The position numbers and the translations under genes are program-made. The notes below the pieces were generated by a model. It was not told where the DNA came from. It searched no databases and saw nothing but the letters and a program-made list of their open reading frames with translations. Shown here piece by piece: positions 1 to 7,157 of a stretch of DNA of 16,164 bases; positions within the stretch are counted from its first letter, which is position 1, and the number at the start of each line of letters is the position of its first letter. The DNA comes from an uncultured Clostridia bacterium (GTDB lineage: Bacteria > Bacillota > Clostridia > Lachnospirales > CAG-274): positions 1-16,164 of the forward strand of contig CANQBT010000039.1 of assembly GCA_947589405.1 (NCBI GenBank), written 5' to 3'.

Positions 1-107
1 AGTTAATGTGCCTTATAAAATATAATATTCCACAAATAAACCAAATTTCCTTTATTTTTTCTGTAAATTTATACTTTTTGTTTAAATTGTATAATATGCA
101 TATAAAA

Positions 108-143
108 GACGGCGTATCAGTTAATGAAACGCCGCCTTTTTTT
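108..143. terminator. Bidirectional intrinsic terminator
   Basis: A stem CGGCGT/ACGCCG (110-115 with 129-134) with a 13-base loop is followed on the plus strand by seven T (137-143). Read on the minus strand, the same stem is followed by CTTTTATA. It lies about 55 bases past the stop of the minus-strand anti-sigma gene and could end that transcript as well as one arriving from the left. Bases 1-107 are AT-rich and I see no gene in them. Confidence 0.7.
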
Positions 144-198
144 GACCGGATTTTTATAAGCCTACATGTTTGCTTTTTAAGGTCATTAATTACTTTAT

Positions 199-1014
199 TT
201 ATCTGTAGCTCTCCAGATCCACACTATCCACGATCTTTTCCATTTCCTTTTCGTCAAAGTCCAAGAACACAAGTGAATACTCATAATCGCCTACATGAGT
301 AGTGTATATATGGTCTGTCTTGCCGTTACCGCTTTCATCAAGGGTATCGAATTTATAACCCTTAGCGGAGGTATAGCTGCCAAGAGAACCCTCGTCTATA
401 TCTCCTGTTGTAACAGAGCTTTCGCCTTGCTCAAGCTTTTCATATCCCAGAGTTATGCCAAAGCATTTTGCATCGGGGCTGCCATATACAATATACATAT
501 CCTTTCTGTTGTCATTGAGCACACAACCCTCGACATTATCCAACTCAAGCTCAGGCATAAGGGCAGGCAGCACAGCCTTGATACCCATTTTATTTTCAGC
601 CTCTTCAATAGAAGAATAGGTCTTGGTATCGGTAACCATTACCCTTCCGCCTTCTATATCTTTAGTGTCTACAGCTGTATTTTTTGCTATTTCCGCAAGC
701 TCCTTTTCATTAATATCCTTATTTGAAGCCACCTGAATATATTTGCTTCCGTACTCTATGGAATAGTGCTTTACAACCACAGCGCCGCATACGGCTACGC
801 AGCATAGCACTACTGCGGCAGCAATAACGCCTATTTTTGAAATTCTGAATTTTTTCATAGTCTTATTCTCCTTACATCTTGAAATTATGGAGAGAGCAAA
901 GTCACAGGGCATATCCTCCGTATCGGGAGTTTTACTCAGAAGTCTTTCTATTTCCTCTGTATCTCCCTCGTCTATCGCTCTGTCTATAGCTCTTCTCAGT
1001 TCTATATCCTTCAT
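199..1014 (-). CDS. Membrane anti-sigma factor-like protein with DUF4367-like domain
   Basis: This 271-residue protein has a short cytoplasmic N-terminal region (about 1-58), one membrane segment (about 61-81, rich in Ala/Val/Cys) and a large outer domain (about 85-270). The outer domain resembles the DUF4367 type, seen in many Clostridia proteins encoded beside ECF sigma factors. The start is supported by GAGGAGG seven bases upstream of the ATG. It lies 67 bases after an ECF sigma gene on the same strand, the usual sigma then anti-sigma order. I infer that the N-terminal part binds that sigma factor and the outer domain senses an envelope signal. No classical zinc-binding anti-sigma (ZAS) motif is visible, so the anti-sigma role rests on topology and neighbourhood. 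The ligand is unknown. Confidence 0.7.
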   Translation of the reverse strand: MKDIELRRAIDRAIDEGDTEEIERLLSKTPDTEDMPCDFALSIISRCKENKTMKKFRISKIGVIAAAVVLCCVAVCGAVVVKHYSIEYGSKYIQVASNKDINEKELAEIAKNTAVDTKDIEGGRVMVTDTKTYSSIEEAENKMGIKAVLPALMPELELDNVEGCVLNDNRKDMYIVYGSPDAKCFGITLGYEKLEQGESSVTTGDIDEGSLGSYTSAKGYKFDTLDESGNGKTDHIYTTHVGDYEYSLVFLDFDEKEMEKIVDSVDLESYR

Positions 1015-1081
1015 ATTTATCCTCCTCGGAAGCTTTTTATAAGCGCTTACATTTATATATGTCGTTTATTCATTGCTGTAA

Positions 1082-1594
1082 CTAAAATTTTTCATCGGCA
1101 AGCCTTCTGACCATTTCCTTTATTTCTCTTCTAAGCCGTACATAGCGCATACGCAGCGCCGTATATTCTATTCCCAGCTTATCGGCTATCTTATCCATAG
1201 GCATTCCCTCTATGTAATAGAGCTTGTACAGCTTATATTTTTCATCGCTTAGCTGAGAAATAATATCCGTAATATATTCGTATTCGTCTATGCGGCTGTC
1301 GATTTCTTTTTCAATAGTACTGCTGCCTGCATATTCATTGTCCGCCTTTACTTCACGGATAAGTCTTGCATACAGCTTTCTTTTGTGCTCGTTTATTATA
1401 TTTTTGGCAGTCTGATATATAAAACCTCCCACATTGGGGTGATTTTTAAGCTTGTCAAGCTTTTTATATACCACAATAAAGACCTCCTGTACTATATCGT
1501 GAGCCATATCTTCATCTTTGACGGAAAACATTGCATATCTCAGTATGTTTTTATAATATCGGGCGCACAGCTTTTCAAAAAGCTCATTATCCAT
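1082..1594 (-). CDS. ECF-type RNA polymerase sigma factor
   Basis: This 170-residue protein has the two-domain layout of ECF sigma factors. Region 2 is about residues 10-75 and includes the DEDMAHDIVQEVF stretch typical of region 2.2 core-polymerase binding. Region 4 is about 110-160, with a helix-turn-helix around MPMDKIADKLGIEYTALRMR. There is no region 3. I chose the third in-frame start (ATG at 1594) because GAGGTG sits six bases before it; starts at 1603 and 1600 lie within or too near that site. It probably directs transcription of its own operon, including the downstream membrane protein, and possibly other genes. A sigma-A-like promoter lies just upstream. The regulon and the inducing signal cannot be read from the sequence. 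Confidence 0.9.
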   Translation of the reverse strand: MDNELFEKLCARYYKNILRYAMFSVKDEDMAHDIVQEVFIVVYKKLDKLKNHPNVGGFIYQTAKNIINEHKRKLYARLIREVKADNEYAGSSTIEKEIDSRIDEYEYITDIISQLSDEKYKLYKLYYIEGMPMDKIADKLGIEYTALRMRYVRLRREIKEMVRRLADEKF

Positions 1595-1631
1595 GATCAT
1601 CACCTCATATGTATATGGGTATTATATTTTC

Positions 1632-1661
1632 ATTGTAACATAAAAATATATGCTTGAACAA
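1632..1661 (-). promoter_or_regulatory. Candidate sigma-A promoter of ECF sigma operon
   Basis: On the minus strand, TTGTTC (1656-1661) and TACAAT (1632-1637) are 18 bases apart, about 40 bases upstream of the chosen ECF start. The -10 matches 5 of 6 and the -35 is weak. On the plus strand the same DNA offers TTGAAC (1654-1659) and TATTAT (1678-1683), also 18 apart, for the divergent gene. That would put transcription start almost at its ribosome site, so it is less convincing. Confidence 0.4.
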
Positions 1662-1703
1662 ATCAATACTCATATGTTATTATTTCTTAAAAGGAGAATG
1701 GAC

Positions 1704-2639
1704 ATGAAAATTTACATGGCCCCTATGGAGGGCATTACAGGATATATATTCAGAAAAAATATATGCAAATATTTCGGAGGTATCGACAAGTATTTCACAC
1801 CTTTTATATCTCCCTGTGAAAAGGGTGTATTGGGGAAAAAGGTGCTCAGGGAAATACTGCCCGAAAACAACAAGGGTCAGTATCTTGTACCTCAGATATT
1901 GACCAATTCGGCGGAGGGTTTTATAACAATGTGTAAAAGCCTTGAACAATACGGATACAGGGAATTCAATCTGAATCTGGGCTGTCCCTCCGGCACAGTT
2001 GTTTCAAAGGGAAGAGGCTCCGGCTTTCTGGCATATCCCGATGAGCTGGACAGATTTTTAAACGATATTTTTAAAAGCGGTTACAGAATATCCGTCAAAA
2101 CAAGGCTTGGGAAGAATGATCCTGAGGAATTTTACAGATTGTTGGATATTTACAATAAATATCCCATATACGAGCTTATAATTCACCCTCGCACAAGAGG
2201 GGATATGTATAAAAACAGACCTGATACGGATATGTATGGATATGCTGTACGCAACAGCAAAAATCCCATTTGCTACAACGGTGATATTTTCGATATGGAA
2301 TATTACAATGGATTCATTGAAGGATTTCCGAATACGGATATGATAATGATAGGTCGTGGTCTGCTCATAGATCCGGGACTTGCCCTTGAGATAAAGAACG
2401 GAGGCAGTATATCAAAGCAGACGCTCAGAAGCTTCTACAACAGTATATATGAGGACTACAGCCATATACTGTCAGGCAGTACTCCTCTTATGTATAAGAT
2501 GAAGGAATTGCTTACATATATGGTATTTTCATTTGAAGATCCCGAAAGGATCTCAAAGAAAATAAAAAAGTCAAAGACCATAGCGGAATTTGACGATAGA
2601 GTAAATGAATTGTTTGGATCCTATGAGCTTAAAAAATAA
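1704..2639 (+). CDS. dus: tRNA-dihydrouridine synthase family protein
   Basis: This 311-residue FMN enzyme should reduce uridines to dihydrouridine in the D-loop of tRNAs using NAD(P)H. The MAPMEGITG motif at residues 5-13 begins the TIM barrel. NLGCPS (91-96) carries the catalytic Cys94, followed by the SKGRGSGFL segment. SVKTRLG (130-136), IIHPRTR (159-165) and the phosphate-binding MIGRGLL (215-221) complete the Dus pattern. The length fits the family. The ATG at 1704 was chosen because AAGGAG (1691-1696) lies seven bases before it; an upstream in-frame ATG at 1650 would add a hydrophobic, unconserved extension. It is divergent from the ECF operon and convergent with tRNA-Pro. It differs enough from classic DusB that the target position cannot be assigned. 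Confidence 0.92.
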   Translation: MKIYMAPMEGITGYIFRKNICKYFGGIDKYFTPFISPCEKGVLGKKVLREILPENNKGQYLVPQILTNSAEGFITMCKSLEQYGYREFNLNLGCPSGTVVSKGRGSGFLAYPDELDRFLNDIFKSGYRISVKTRLGKNDPEEFYRLLDIYNKYPIYELIIHPRTRGDMYKNRPDTDMYGYAVRNSKNPICYNGDIFDMEYYNGFIEGFPNTDMIMIGRGLLIDPGLALEIKNGGSISKQTLRSFYNSIYEDYSHILSGSTPLMYKMKELLTYMVFSFEDPERISKKIKKSKTIAEFDDRVNELFGSYELKK

Positions 2640-2641
2640 AA

Positions 2642-2715
2642 TCGGGGCGACAGGATTTGAACCTGCGACCTCAGCGTCCCGAACGCTGCGCGCTACCAAG
2701 CTACGCTACACCCCG
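2642..2715 (-). tRNA. tRNA-Pro, anticodon CGG
   Basis: The minus strand folds into a complete 74-base cloverleaf. The acceptor stem CGGGGTG pairs with CGCCCCG (one G-U), the D arm contains AGCTTGGTAGC, and the anticodon stem CAGCG/CGCTG encloses loop TTCGGGA, giving CGG at 2679-2681, which reads CCG proline codons. The T arm has loop TTCAAAT, with discriminator A. G37 after the anticodon is typical of tRNA-Pro. CCA is not encoded; AT follows the acceptor stem, so CCA must be added enzymatically. The downstream sequence on this strand is T-rich and may help termination. Confidence 0.97.
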
Positions 2716-2723
2716 ATATTCAT

Positions 2724-2752
2724 AGTATACTAGCTTTGGATTAAAAGGTCAA
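2724..2752 (-). promoter_or_regulatory. Sigma-A promoter of tRNA-Pro
   Basis: On the minus strand, TTGACC (2747-2752) and TATACT (2724-2729) are separated by exactly 17 bases, with the -10 ending eight bases before the tRNA 5' end. Both boxes match the vegetative consensus at 5 of 6 positions, as expected for a stable RNA gene. Confidence 0.85.
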
Positions 2753-2798
2753 GAGTTTTATTTTTAAATTAATATATGCTATAGCAGGGAGAAATGTT

Positions 2799-3692
2799 AT
2801 GAATAATATAAATGGCTGTACTGTATGTCCGAGAAAATGCAATATTGACAGGAGCAGAAGAAAAGGCCGCTGCGGTGCTTCCGATAAGATAATATGCGCA
2901 AGAGCGGCTCTTCACTACTGGGAAGAGCCTTGCATATCCGGGAATAAGGGTTCTGGAGCGGTGTTTTTCGGCGGCTGTCCTCTCAGATGTATTTACTGTC
3001 AGAATCACGATATTGCCAATGGCAAAAGAGGAAAGGAAATCACTCTTGAAAGACTTGTGGAAATATTCATTGAGCTTCAGCAAAAGGGCGCCCACAACAT
3101 AAATCTTGTTACTCCAACACATTACTCCCTTGAAATAATAAAGGCTGTAAAAGCAGCGAGAGATATGGGTCTTGATATTCCAATAGTATACAATTGCAGC
3201 GGATATGAAAGCGTTGATACGCTTAAAATGCTGGAGGGTACAGTTGACATATACCTTACCGATTTTAAATACATGGACAGCACTCTTGCCAAAAGATATT
3301 CCGACGCAGAAAACTATCCCATTATTGCAAAGGCTGCCCTTGACGAAATGATGCGTCAGCAGGGCAGACCTGTGTTTGACAGCAGCGGCATTATGAAAAA
3401 AGGCGTAATAGTGCGCCATCTTCTTTTGCCGACACAGTTGGAGAATGGAAAGGCAGTTGTGAAATATGTATATGAAAAATACGGAAATCTACTGTATATA
3501 AGCCTTATGAACCAGTATACGCCCATAAGGCATTTTGAAAAATATACAGAGCTTAACAACAAGGTCAGCAAAGAGGAATACGATGCTCTTGTAGACTATG
3601 CTGTTTCACTTGGTGTTGAAAACGGCTTTATACAGGAGGGAGAAACAGCTGAGGAAAGCTTTATACCCGATTTTGACTGTCAGGGCGTTTAA
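2799..3692 (+). CDS. PflX-like radical SAM protein (pyruvate formate-lyase activase family)
   Basis: This 297-residue radical SAM protein has CPLRCIYC (Cys60, Cys64, Cys67), which binds the [4Fe-4S] cluster that cleaves S-adenosylmethionine. An N-terminal set of cysteines (Cys7, Cys10, Cys14, Cys25) in a CxxCPRxC pattern precedes it and probably binds another metal or cluster. This architecture matches the PflX group (COG1313), related to but distinct from true pyruvate formate-lyase activases, whose substrates are mostly unknown. The start is supported by AGGGAGA six bases upstream. No glycyl radical enzyme gene is nearby, so no partner can be named. Its 3' end overlaps the convergent aldo/keto reductase gene by four bases, with no terminator visible between them. 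Confidence 0.88.
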   Translation: MNNINGCTVCPRKCNIDRSRRKGRCGASDKIICARAALHYWEEPCISGNKGSGAVFFGGCPLRCIYCQNHDIANGKRGKEITLERLVEIFIELQQKGAHNINLVTPTHYSLEIIKAVKAARDMGLDIPIVYNCSGYESVDTLKMLEGTVDIYLTDFKYMDSTLAKRYSDAENYPIIAKAALDEMMRQQGRPVFDSSGIMKKGVIVRHLLLPTQLENGKAVVKYVYEKYGNLLYISLMNQYTPIRHFEKYTELNNKVSKEEYDALVDYAVSLGVENGFIQEGETAEESFIPDFDCQGV

Positions 3693-4801
3693 GGCTTTTC
3701 AAAAAGGGCAGCGGTTTCCTCCAGAAGCTTTCTTATTTCAAGATGCTGAGGACAATGATTTTCACACTTGCCGCACTTTATACACTCAGAAGCAAGGCTT
3801 CTGCCATTGGCATATCTTCTGTAGTACATTCCTGCATTTCCCATATTGTGAGTAAGCTGATATGTATTGAAGGCGGAAAAATATTCGGGGATAGGTATGC
3901 TCTTAGGGCAATCCTCAGTACAATATCTGCATTTTGTACAGCCTATGGCGCTATCCTTCTCCAAAATATCTCTTACCTTTTCTATTATTTCCTTTTCCTC
4001 GTCGTTAAGTGGGACAAGGTTATCCATAAAGCTTATATTGTCCTTAAGCTGCGCAATATTGCTCATACCGCTCAACACAATTCTCACGCCTTCCAAAGAA
4101 GCGCAGTATCTCATAGCCCATGAAGCATTTGAGCTATGGGGAGAATACTCTCTCATAAGCCTTTCGGCTTCCTTCGGCAGATCGATAAGGCTTCCGCCCT
4201 TGTTAGGCTCCATTACTATTATATCCTTGCCGTATTTCCTTGCTACATTATAGCATTCCTCAGAGCGTACGCTCGGACTTTTCCAGTCCAGATAATTCAG
4301 CTGAAGCTGTACAAACTCTACCTCAGGGTGACGTGAAAGGACCTTTTCCAGAAGCTCAGGCTCATCGTGGAACGAAAATCCGAAATGCTTTATCTTGCCT
4401 TCTTTTATTTTTTCCGCTATAAAATCAAAACCGCCGTAGGCTTCCGTTTCGGCAAAGCTTTTTTTCCATATATTGTGGAAAAGGTAATAATCAAAATATT
4501 CAACTCCGCAGCGTTCAAGCTGTGTTTCAAAAAACACAGGATAGTCCTGAGGTCCCGTGACCCTTATTGTAGGCATTTTGTCCGCAATGATAAAGGCGTT
4601 TCTGGGATAGCGCTTTACAAGAGCTTCTCTGAGAGCCTCTTCGCTTTTCTCACCGTGATAGGGATAGGCGGTATCAAAGTAATTAAAGCCTTTCTCCATA
4701 AAAATATCTACCATTTTCTTTACCTGCTCTATATCTATACTTGTAAAATCTCCTTCGGTAAGTATAGGCAGTCGCATAAAACCAAAACCCAGTTTTTTCA
4801 T
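3689..4801 (-). CDS. Aldo/keto reductase with C-terminal two-cluster ferredoxin domain
   Basis: This is a 370-residue predicted oxidoreductase. Residues 1-275 form an aldo/keto reductase barrel with the expected catalytic residues Asp43 and Tyr48 (FDTAYPYH), Lys75 (ADKMP) and His109 (LFHN). Residues 285-365 add a ferredoxin-like tail with two CxxCxxCxxxCP motifs (Cys288/291/294/298 and Cys340/343/346/350), enough for two [4Fe-4S] clusters. The fusion is common in anaerobes, where it may link carbonyl reduction to low-potential electron carriers rather than only NADPH; the substrate is unknown. The start is preceded by AAGGGGGA. A perfect 26-bp palindrome lies 33 bases upstream. The gene faces the PflX-like gene tail to tail. 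Confidence 0.93.
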   Translation of the reverse strand: MKKLGFGFMRLPILTEGDFTSIDIEQVKKMVDIFMEKGFNYFDTAYPYHGEKSEEALREALVKRYPRNAFIIADKMPTIRVTGPQDYPVFFETQLERCGVEYFDYYLFHNIWKKSFAETEAYGGFDFIAEKIKEGKIKHFGFSFHDEPELLEKVLSRHPEVEFVQLQLNYLDWKSPSVRSEECYNVARKYGKDIIVMEPNKGGSLIDLPKEAERLMREYSPHSSNASWAMRYCASLEGVRIVLSGMSNIAQLKDNISFMDNLVPLNDEEKEIIEKVRDILEKDSAIGCTKCRYCTEDCPKSIPIPEYFSAFNTYQLTHNMGNAGMYYRRYANGRSLASECIKCGKCENHCPQHLEIRKLLEETAALFEKP

Positions 4802-4833
4802 TATCCATCCCCCTTATATATCCTATCTTTAAA

Positions 4834-4859
4834 ATAGGACTGTCTATAGACAGTCCTAT
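4834..4859. terminator. Perfect 26-bp palindrome, likely terminator of the TM2 gene
   Basis: ATAGGACTGTCTA followed directly by its exact reverse complement spans 4834-4859. As minus-strand RNA it forms an 11-bp stem with a TATA loop followed by TTTT, 28 bases past the stop of the TM2 gene, which suits a terminator. It also lies just upstream of the aldo/keto reductase start and could instead be an operator for that gene; the sequence alone does not decide. Confidence 0.6.
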
Positions 4860-4887
4860 AAAAGCTTACAATATGTATTTCGGCATA

Positions 4888-5313
4888 TCAGCCCTGAAGT
4901 ATTTTGCCTTCCGCATCAACCGAATCTTTATTTGTCAATATCTGTATGCCTTCAATAAGAGCCCATATCCATACGCCTATTGCAGCAAGACCGAATGTAA
5001 ATATACTGCCGATAATACTGATAAGGAGCTGCATCAAGCCCTTGTTTGTAAAGCCTAAATAAAAGTTGTGTATACCAAGCTGACCCAGAAGAATAGCAAG
5101 AACACCTGCTACAGTACGGCTCTTTGTGGAATAGCCGTTGATACCGGGAACTTCGGATATAGCACAGCCACACTTAAGGCATATAGCAGCTCCTGCATTT
5201 GCAGGCTCACCGCAATGAGAACAGAATGAGTTTCCTGTACCCTTTGCGCAACCGCATTTAGTGCAGACAGTTGCGTTTTCGTCCATTTCATTTCCGCAAT
5301 TCTTACAATACAT
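4888..5313 (-). CDS. Zinc-ribbon and TM2 domain membrane protein
   Basis: This 141-residue protein starts with two zinc ribbons, each a pair of CxxC knuckles (Cys3/Cys6 with Cys17/Cys20; Cys31/Cys34 with Cys45/Cys48). A TM2 domain follows at about residues 64-130: two membrane helices with the GQLGIHNFYLG signature between an amphipathic stretch and the second helix, ending in WIWALIEG. Such proteins are widespread and of unknown function. The ATG at 5313 is chosen because AAGGAGG sits about seven bases upstream; a longer in-frame reading to 5394 has no ribosome site and would overlap the leader of a good promoter. It is probably a single-gene transcript, with its own promoter and a hairpin terminator downstream. 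Confidence 0.9.
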   Translation of the reverse strand: MYCKNCGNEMDENATVCTKCGCAKGTGNSFCSHCGEPANAGAAICLKCGCAISEVPGINGYSTKSRTVAGVLAILLGQLGIHNFYLGFTNKGLMQLLISIIGSIFTFGLAAIGVWIWALIEGIQILTNKDSVDAEGKILQG

Positions 5314-5410
5314 GATTTTCCTCCTTATCTTCTTATTCCCATATAACAAAACCTTGCAGCTGAATAAAATAATACGGCTTATCATTAATACCAACTAAGG
5401 TTTTGATGAT

Positions 5411-5439
5411 ATTATACCATAATATCTTTTATGTTTCAA
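5411..5439 (-). promoter_or_regulatory. Sigma-A promoter of TM2 gene
   Basis: On the minus strand, TTGAAA (5434-5439) and a perfect TATAAT (5411-5416) are 17 bases apart, giving a leader of about 90 bases before the ATG at 5313. The rest of the spacer up to 5549 is AT-rich, with no gene and no convincing terminator for the exonuclease gene. Confidence 0.75.
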
Positions 5440-5549
5440 TCATTTATTTGACATTTTTCTGCTGATTTTTCCATAATTCGCCCTAAACCGAAGCTTCCCT
5501 TATAAGCGTTGTTATATTTTATAAGCCTGTGATATATACAGCGTTATTT

Positions 5550-6191
5550 TCAATAATTCAATGAATAATACTTTTGCTGTATTATTTTGTAAAGCTTACT
5601 TGTTGCCAAAGCGTCAAAATAAGCCCTATGAGCATTTTTAAGACTTATGTTGAAATAATCGGTAAGATATGCAAGAGAGTGCTTTTCACACTCTTTATTA
5701 TATTTCCTGCTGAGATAGAGAGTGTCTATGACAGGATTGTCTATACATATGCCTTCTCTGGCGCAGCTGCACAGAAGGAAGCCCATATCAAAGGGAGCGT
5801 TGTGAGCCACAAGGGGAAGCCCCTCTATAAAGCTGCAAAATTTTGGCAATATATCGCCGATAGTGGGCTTGCCCTTTACCATAGAATTGGTGATATGGGT
5901 TATTCCCGTAATGGTATTGGTTATATATTGCTGAGGATCAATAAGGCTGTTGAAGCTTCCTACTGTTTCGCCATCGACTATCTTTACGGCGCCTATTTCT
6001 ATTATCCTGTTTAAATCCGCATTCATGCCTGTGGTTTCAAAATCAAATACTACATAGCTTTCCGCCTCAGGCTCCGTTATTTTGTTATAGCTACGCTTTA
6101 CGGCAGGTCTTTGAGCAGATTTTCTGTAATTAAAGTATTCATTATTTTTAATATCTGATTTTTTGATAAGATAGTCCAGAAAATTATCCAT
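5550..6191 (-). CDS. DEDDh 3'-5' exonuclease (DnaQ/PolC epsilon-like)
   Basis: This 213-residue protein has a DnaQ-type exonuclease domain at about residues 44-208. Exo I is VVFDFETTG with Asp50 and Glu52, Exo II is AHNAPFDMGFL with Asp135, and Exo III-epsilon is AHRAYFDA with His188 and Asp193, so all five catalytic residues are present. The first 40 residues are a basic, poorly conserved extension. It would remove nucleotides from 3' DNA ends, either as a stand-alone proofreading or repair nuclease. Its ATG follows the lexA stop by one base and its ribosome site (AGGAG) is inside lexA, so the two are translationally linked and it is probably induced with the SOS response. No polymerase domain is present, so this is not PolC itself. 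Confidence 0.9.
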   Translation of the reverse strand: MDNFLDYLIKKSDIKNNEYFNYRKSAQRPAVKRSYNKITEPEAESYVVFDFETTGMNADLNRIIEIGAVKIVDGETVGSFNSLIDPQQYITNTITGITHITNSMVKGKPTIGDILPKFCSFIEGLPLVAHNAPFDMGFLLCSCAREGICIDNPVIDTLYLSRKYNKECEKHSLAYLTDYFNISLKNAHRAYFDALATSKLYKIIQQKYYSLNY

Positions 6192-6192
6192 G

Positions 6193-6813
6193 TTAAAGAC
6201 TCCTGAAAAGACCTGTAACTTTACCCAGTATTTTACAATCCTTTACATATATAGGCTCATATTCGTCATTTTCCGGCTGTAGTCTTATGTATTCATCTTC
6301 CTTGTAGAAGGTTTTGCATGTGGCGGAATCATCTATGAGAGCTATTATAATATCGCCGTTTCTGGCTGTGACCTGCTGGCGCACAAGCACAAGGTCGTTG
6401 TTGAATATGCCGGCATTTATCATGCTGTTTCCCTTTATTCTGAGCATAAATGTAGTATCGTTTGAAAGGTAGTTGACAGGCACAGGAAAATAACCCTCTA
6501 TATTTTCATCTGCAAATATAGGAGCGCCTGCCGCAACAGTACCTATAATGGGTATATTGCTGTATTCGGGAGTGTGAGGAGCAGCATCGTAGTCGTAAAA
6601 ATCATTCTCCAGTATTTCTATACATCTTTTTTTGGATTTGGGTCTGCGTATGTAGCCCTTGCGTTCAAGACTGTTAAGATGAAGATGTATAGATGAGGTA
6701 GATGAAAGTCCGACTGCTTTGCCGATCTCACGTATTGAAGGCGTAGTACCCTTGCGTATTTCTTCTCTTATGTAGTTGTAGATCTTTCTTTGCATATCTG
6801 ATAATTCCTGCAT
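6193..6813 (-). CDS. lexA: LexA repressor
   Basis: This 206-residue protein is a complete LexA. The N-terminal winged helix-turn-helix spans about residues 1-68, with SIREIGKAVGLSSTSSIHLHL as the DNA-reading region. The C-terminal S24-type peptidase domain has the self-cleavage bond Ala95-Gly96 (in VAAGAP), the nucleophile Ser130 (KGNSM) and the general base Lys167 (ATCKTF). In cells it should repress DNA-damage genes until RecA filaments trigger self-cleavage. The start has AAAGGTT upstream. It is the first gene of a two-gene unit with a 3'-5' exonuclease. A candidate LexA box lies directly upstream, consistent with autoregulation. All catalytic positions are intact. Confidence 0.97.
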   Translation of the reverse strand: MQELSDMQRKIYNYIREEIRKGTTPSIREIGKAVGLSSTSSIHLHLNSLERKGYIRRPKSKKRCIEILENDFYDYDAAPHTPEYSNIPIIGTVAAGAPIFADENIEGYFPVPVNYLSNDTTFMLRIKGNSMINAGIFNNDLVLVRQQVTARNGDIIIALIDDSATCKTFYKEDEYIRLQPENDEYEPIYVKDCKILGKVTGLFRSL

Positions 6814-6826
6814 AATACCAACCTTT

Positions 6827-6840
6827 CGAAAATATATTCT
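6827..6840. promoter_or_regulatory. Candidate LexA (SOS) box upstream of lexA
   Basis: CGAAAATATATTCT matches the Gram-positive SOS box CGAACATATGTTCG at 11 of 14 positions and keeps the GAA and TTC half-sites with correct spacing, but the C and G next to the core are lost. It lies just upstream of the lexA ribosome site, a plausible place for self-repression. Confidence 0.35.
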
Positions 6841-6854
6841 ATCAATTTAATTAT

Positions 6855-6882
6855 ATTGTATCATATTTTTGAAAAAAGTAAA
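6855..6882 (-). promoter_or_regulatory. Candidate sigma-A promoter of lexA
   Basis: On the minus strand, TTTACT (6877-6882) and TACAAT (6855-6860) are 16 bases apart, upstream of lexA. Transcription would begin near 6848, just before the candidate LexA box. The -10 matches 5 of 6 and the -35 matches 4 of 6. Confidence 0.5.
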
Positions 6883-7047
6883 GTTTTTTCTGAAAATTTG
6901 TACCAAAAAATTTATGGATATAAATAAAGGGCAGGGTAATTGCACAGAACATGCTTACTATATATTCGGAAAACAAACATATATTACTGTGAAGCAGCAG
7001 TCAGCGTTTTGAAAGATCATAACCGTTCTGTTGCATGGTCTAAGGCT

Positions 7048-7136
7048 TTTGTCGTTATCAAGGCGCTATAAACAAATATTTTGCAATAATTTGTTTAACG
7101 AATTTGTTTGAACATATGCCGTATCAGACTTAAAAT
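7048..7136 (+). promoter_or_regulatory. Candidate spoIIA control region with Spo0A-box-like repeats
   Basis: The 344-base gap between lexA and spoIIAA (6814-7157) holds no gene. Its right half has near-matches to the Spo0A box TTTGTCGAA: TTTGTCGTT (7048-7056, 7 of 9), TTTGTTTAA (7090-7098, 7 of 9) and TTTGTTTGA (7103-7111, 6 of 9). The last two lie in a tandem 13-base repeat (7088-7100 and 7101-7113). AACGAATTT (7097-7105) fits the sigma-H -10 pattern, but no matching -35 is seen. TTGAAC (7108-7113) and TAAAAT (7131-7136), 17 apart, form a sigma-A-like alternative that leaves almost no leader. Confidence 0.35.
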
Positions 7137-7157
7137 TAAATAAAGGAGGTCTTGTCT

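Noticed and set aside
60..107. TATAAT at 90-95 as a promoter, perhaps for a small RNA
   Set aside because: No -35 at a proper distance, and the terminator at 108-143 follows at once, leaving no room for a product.
295..726. Plus-strand open frame of 143 codons opposite the anti-sigma gene
   Set aside because: Antisense to a gene with clear domain architecture, no ribosome site, and no recognisable motif.
5501..5545. CTTATAA/TTATAAG inverted repeat as a terminator for the exonuclease gene
   Set aside because: The stem is only seven AT-rich pairs with a long loop, and it is not followed by a T run on the minus strand.
6940..6960. AGAACATGCTTACT as a second SOS box
   Set aside because: Only one half-site (GAAC) is present; the other half does not fit GTTC.
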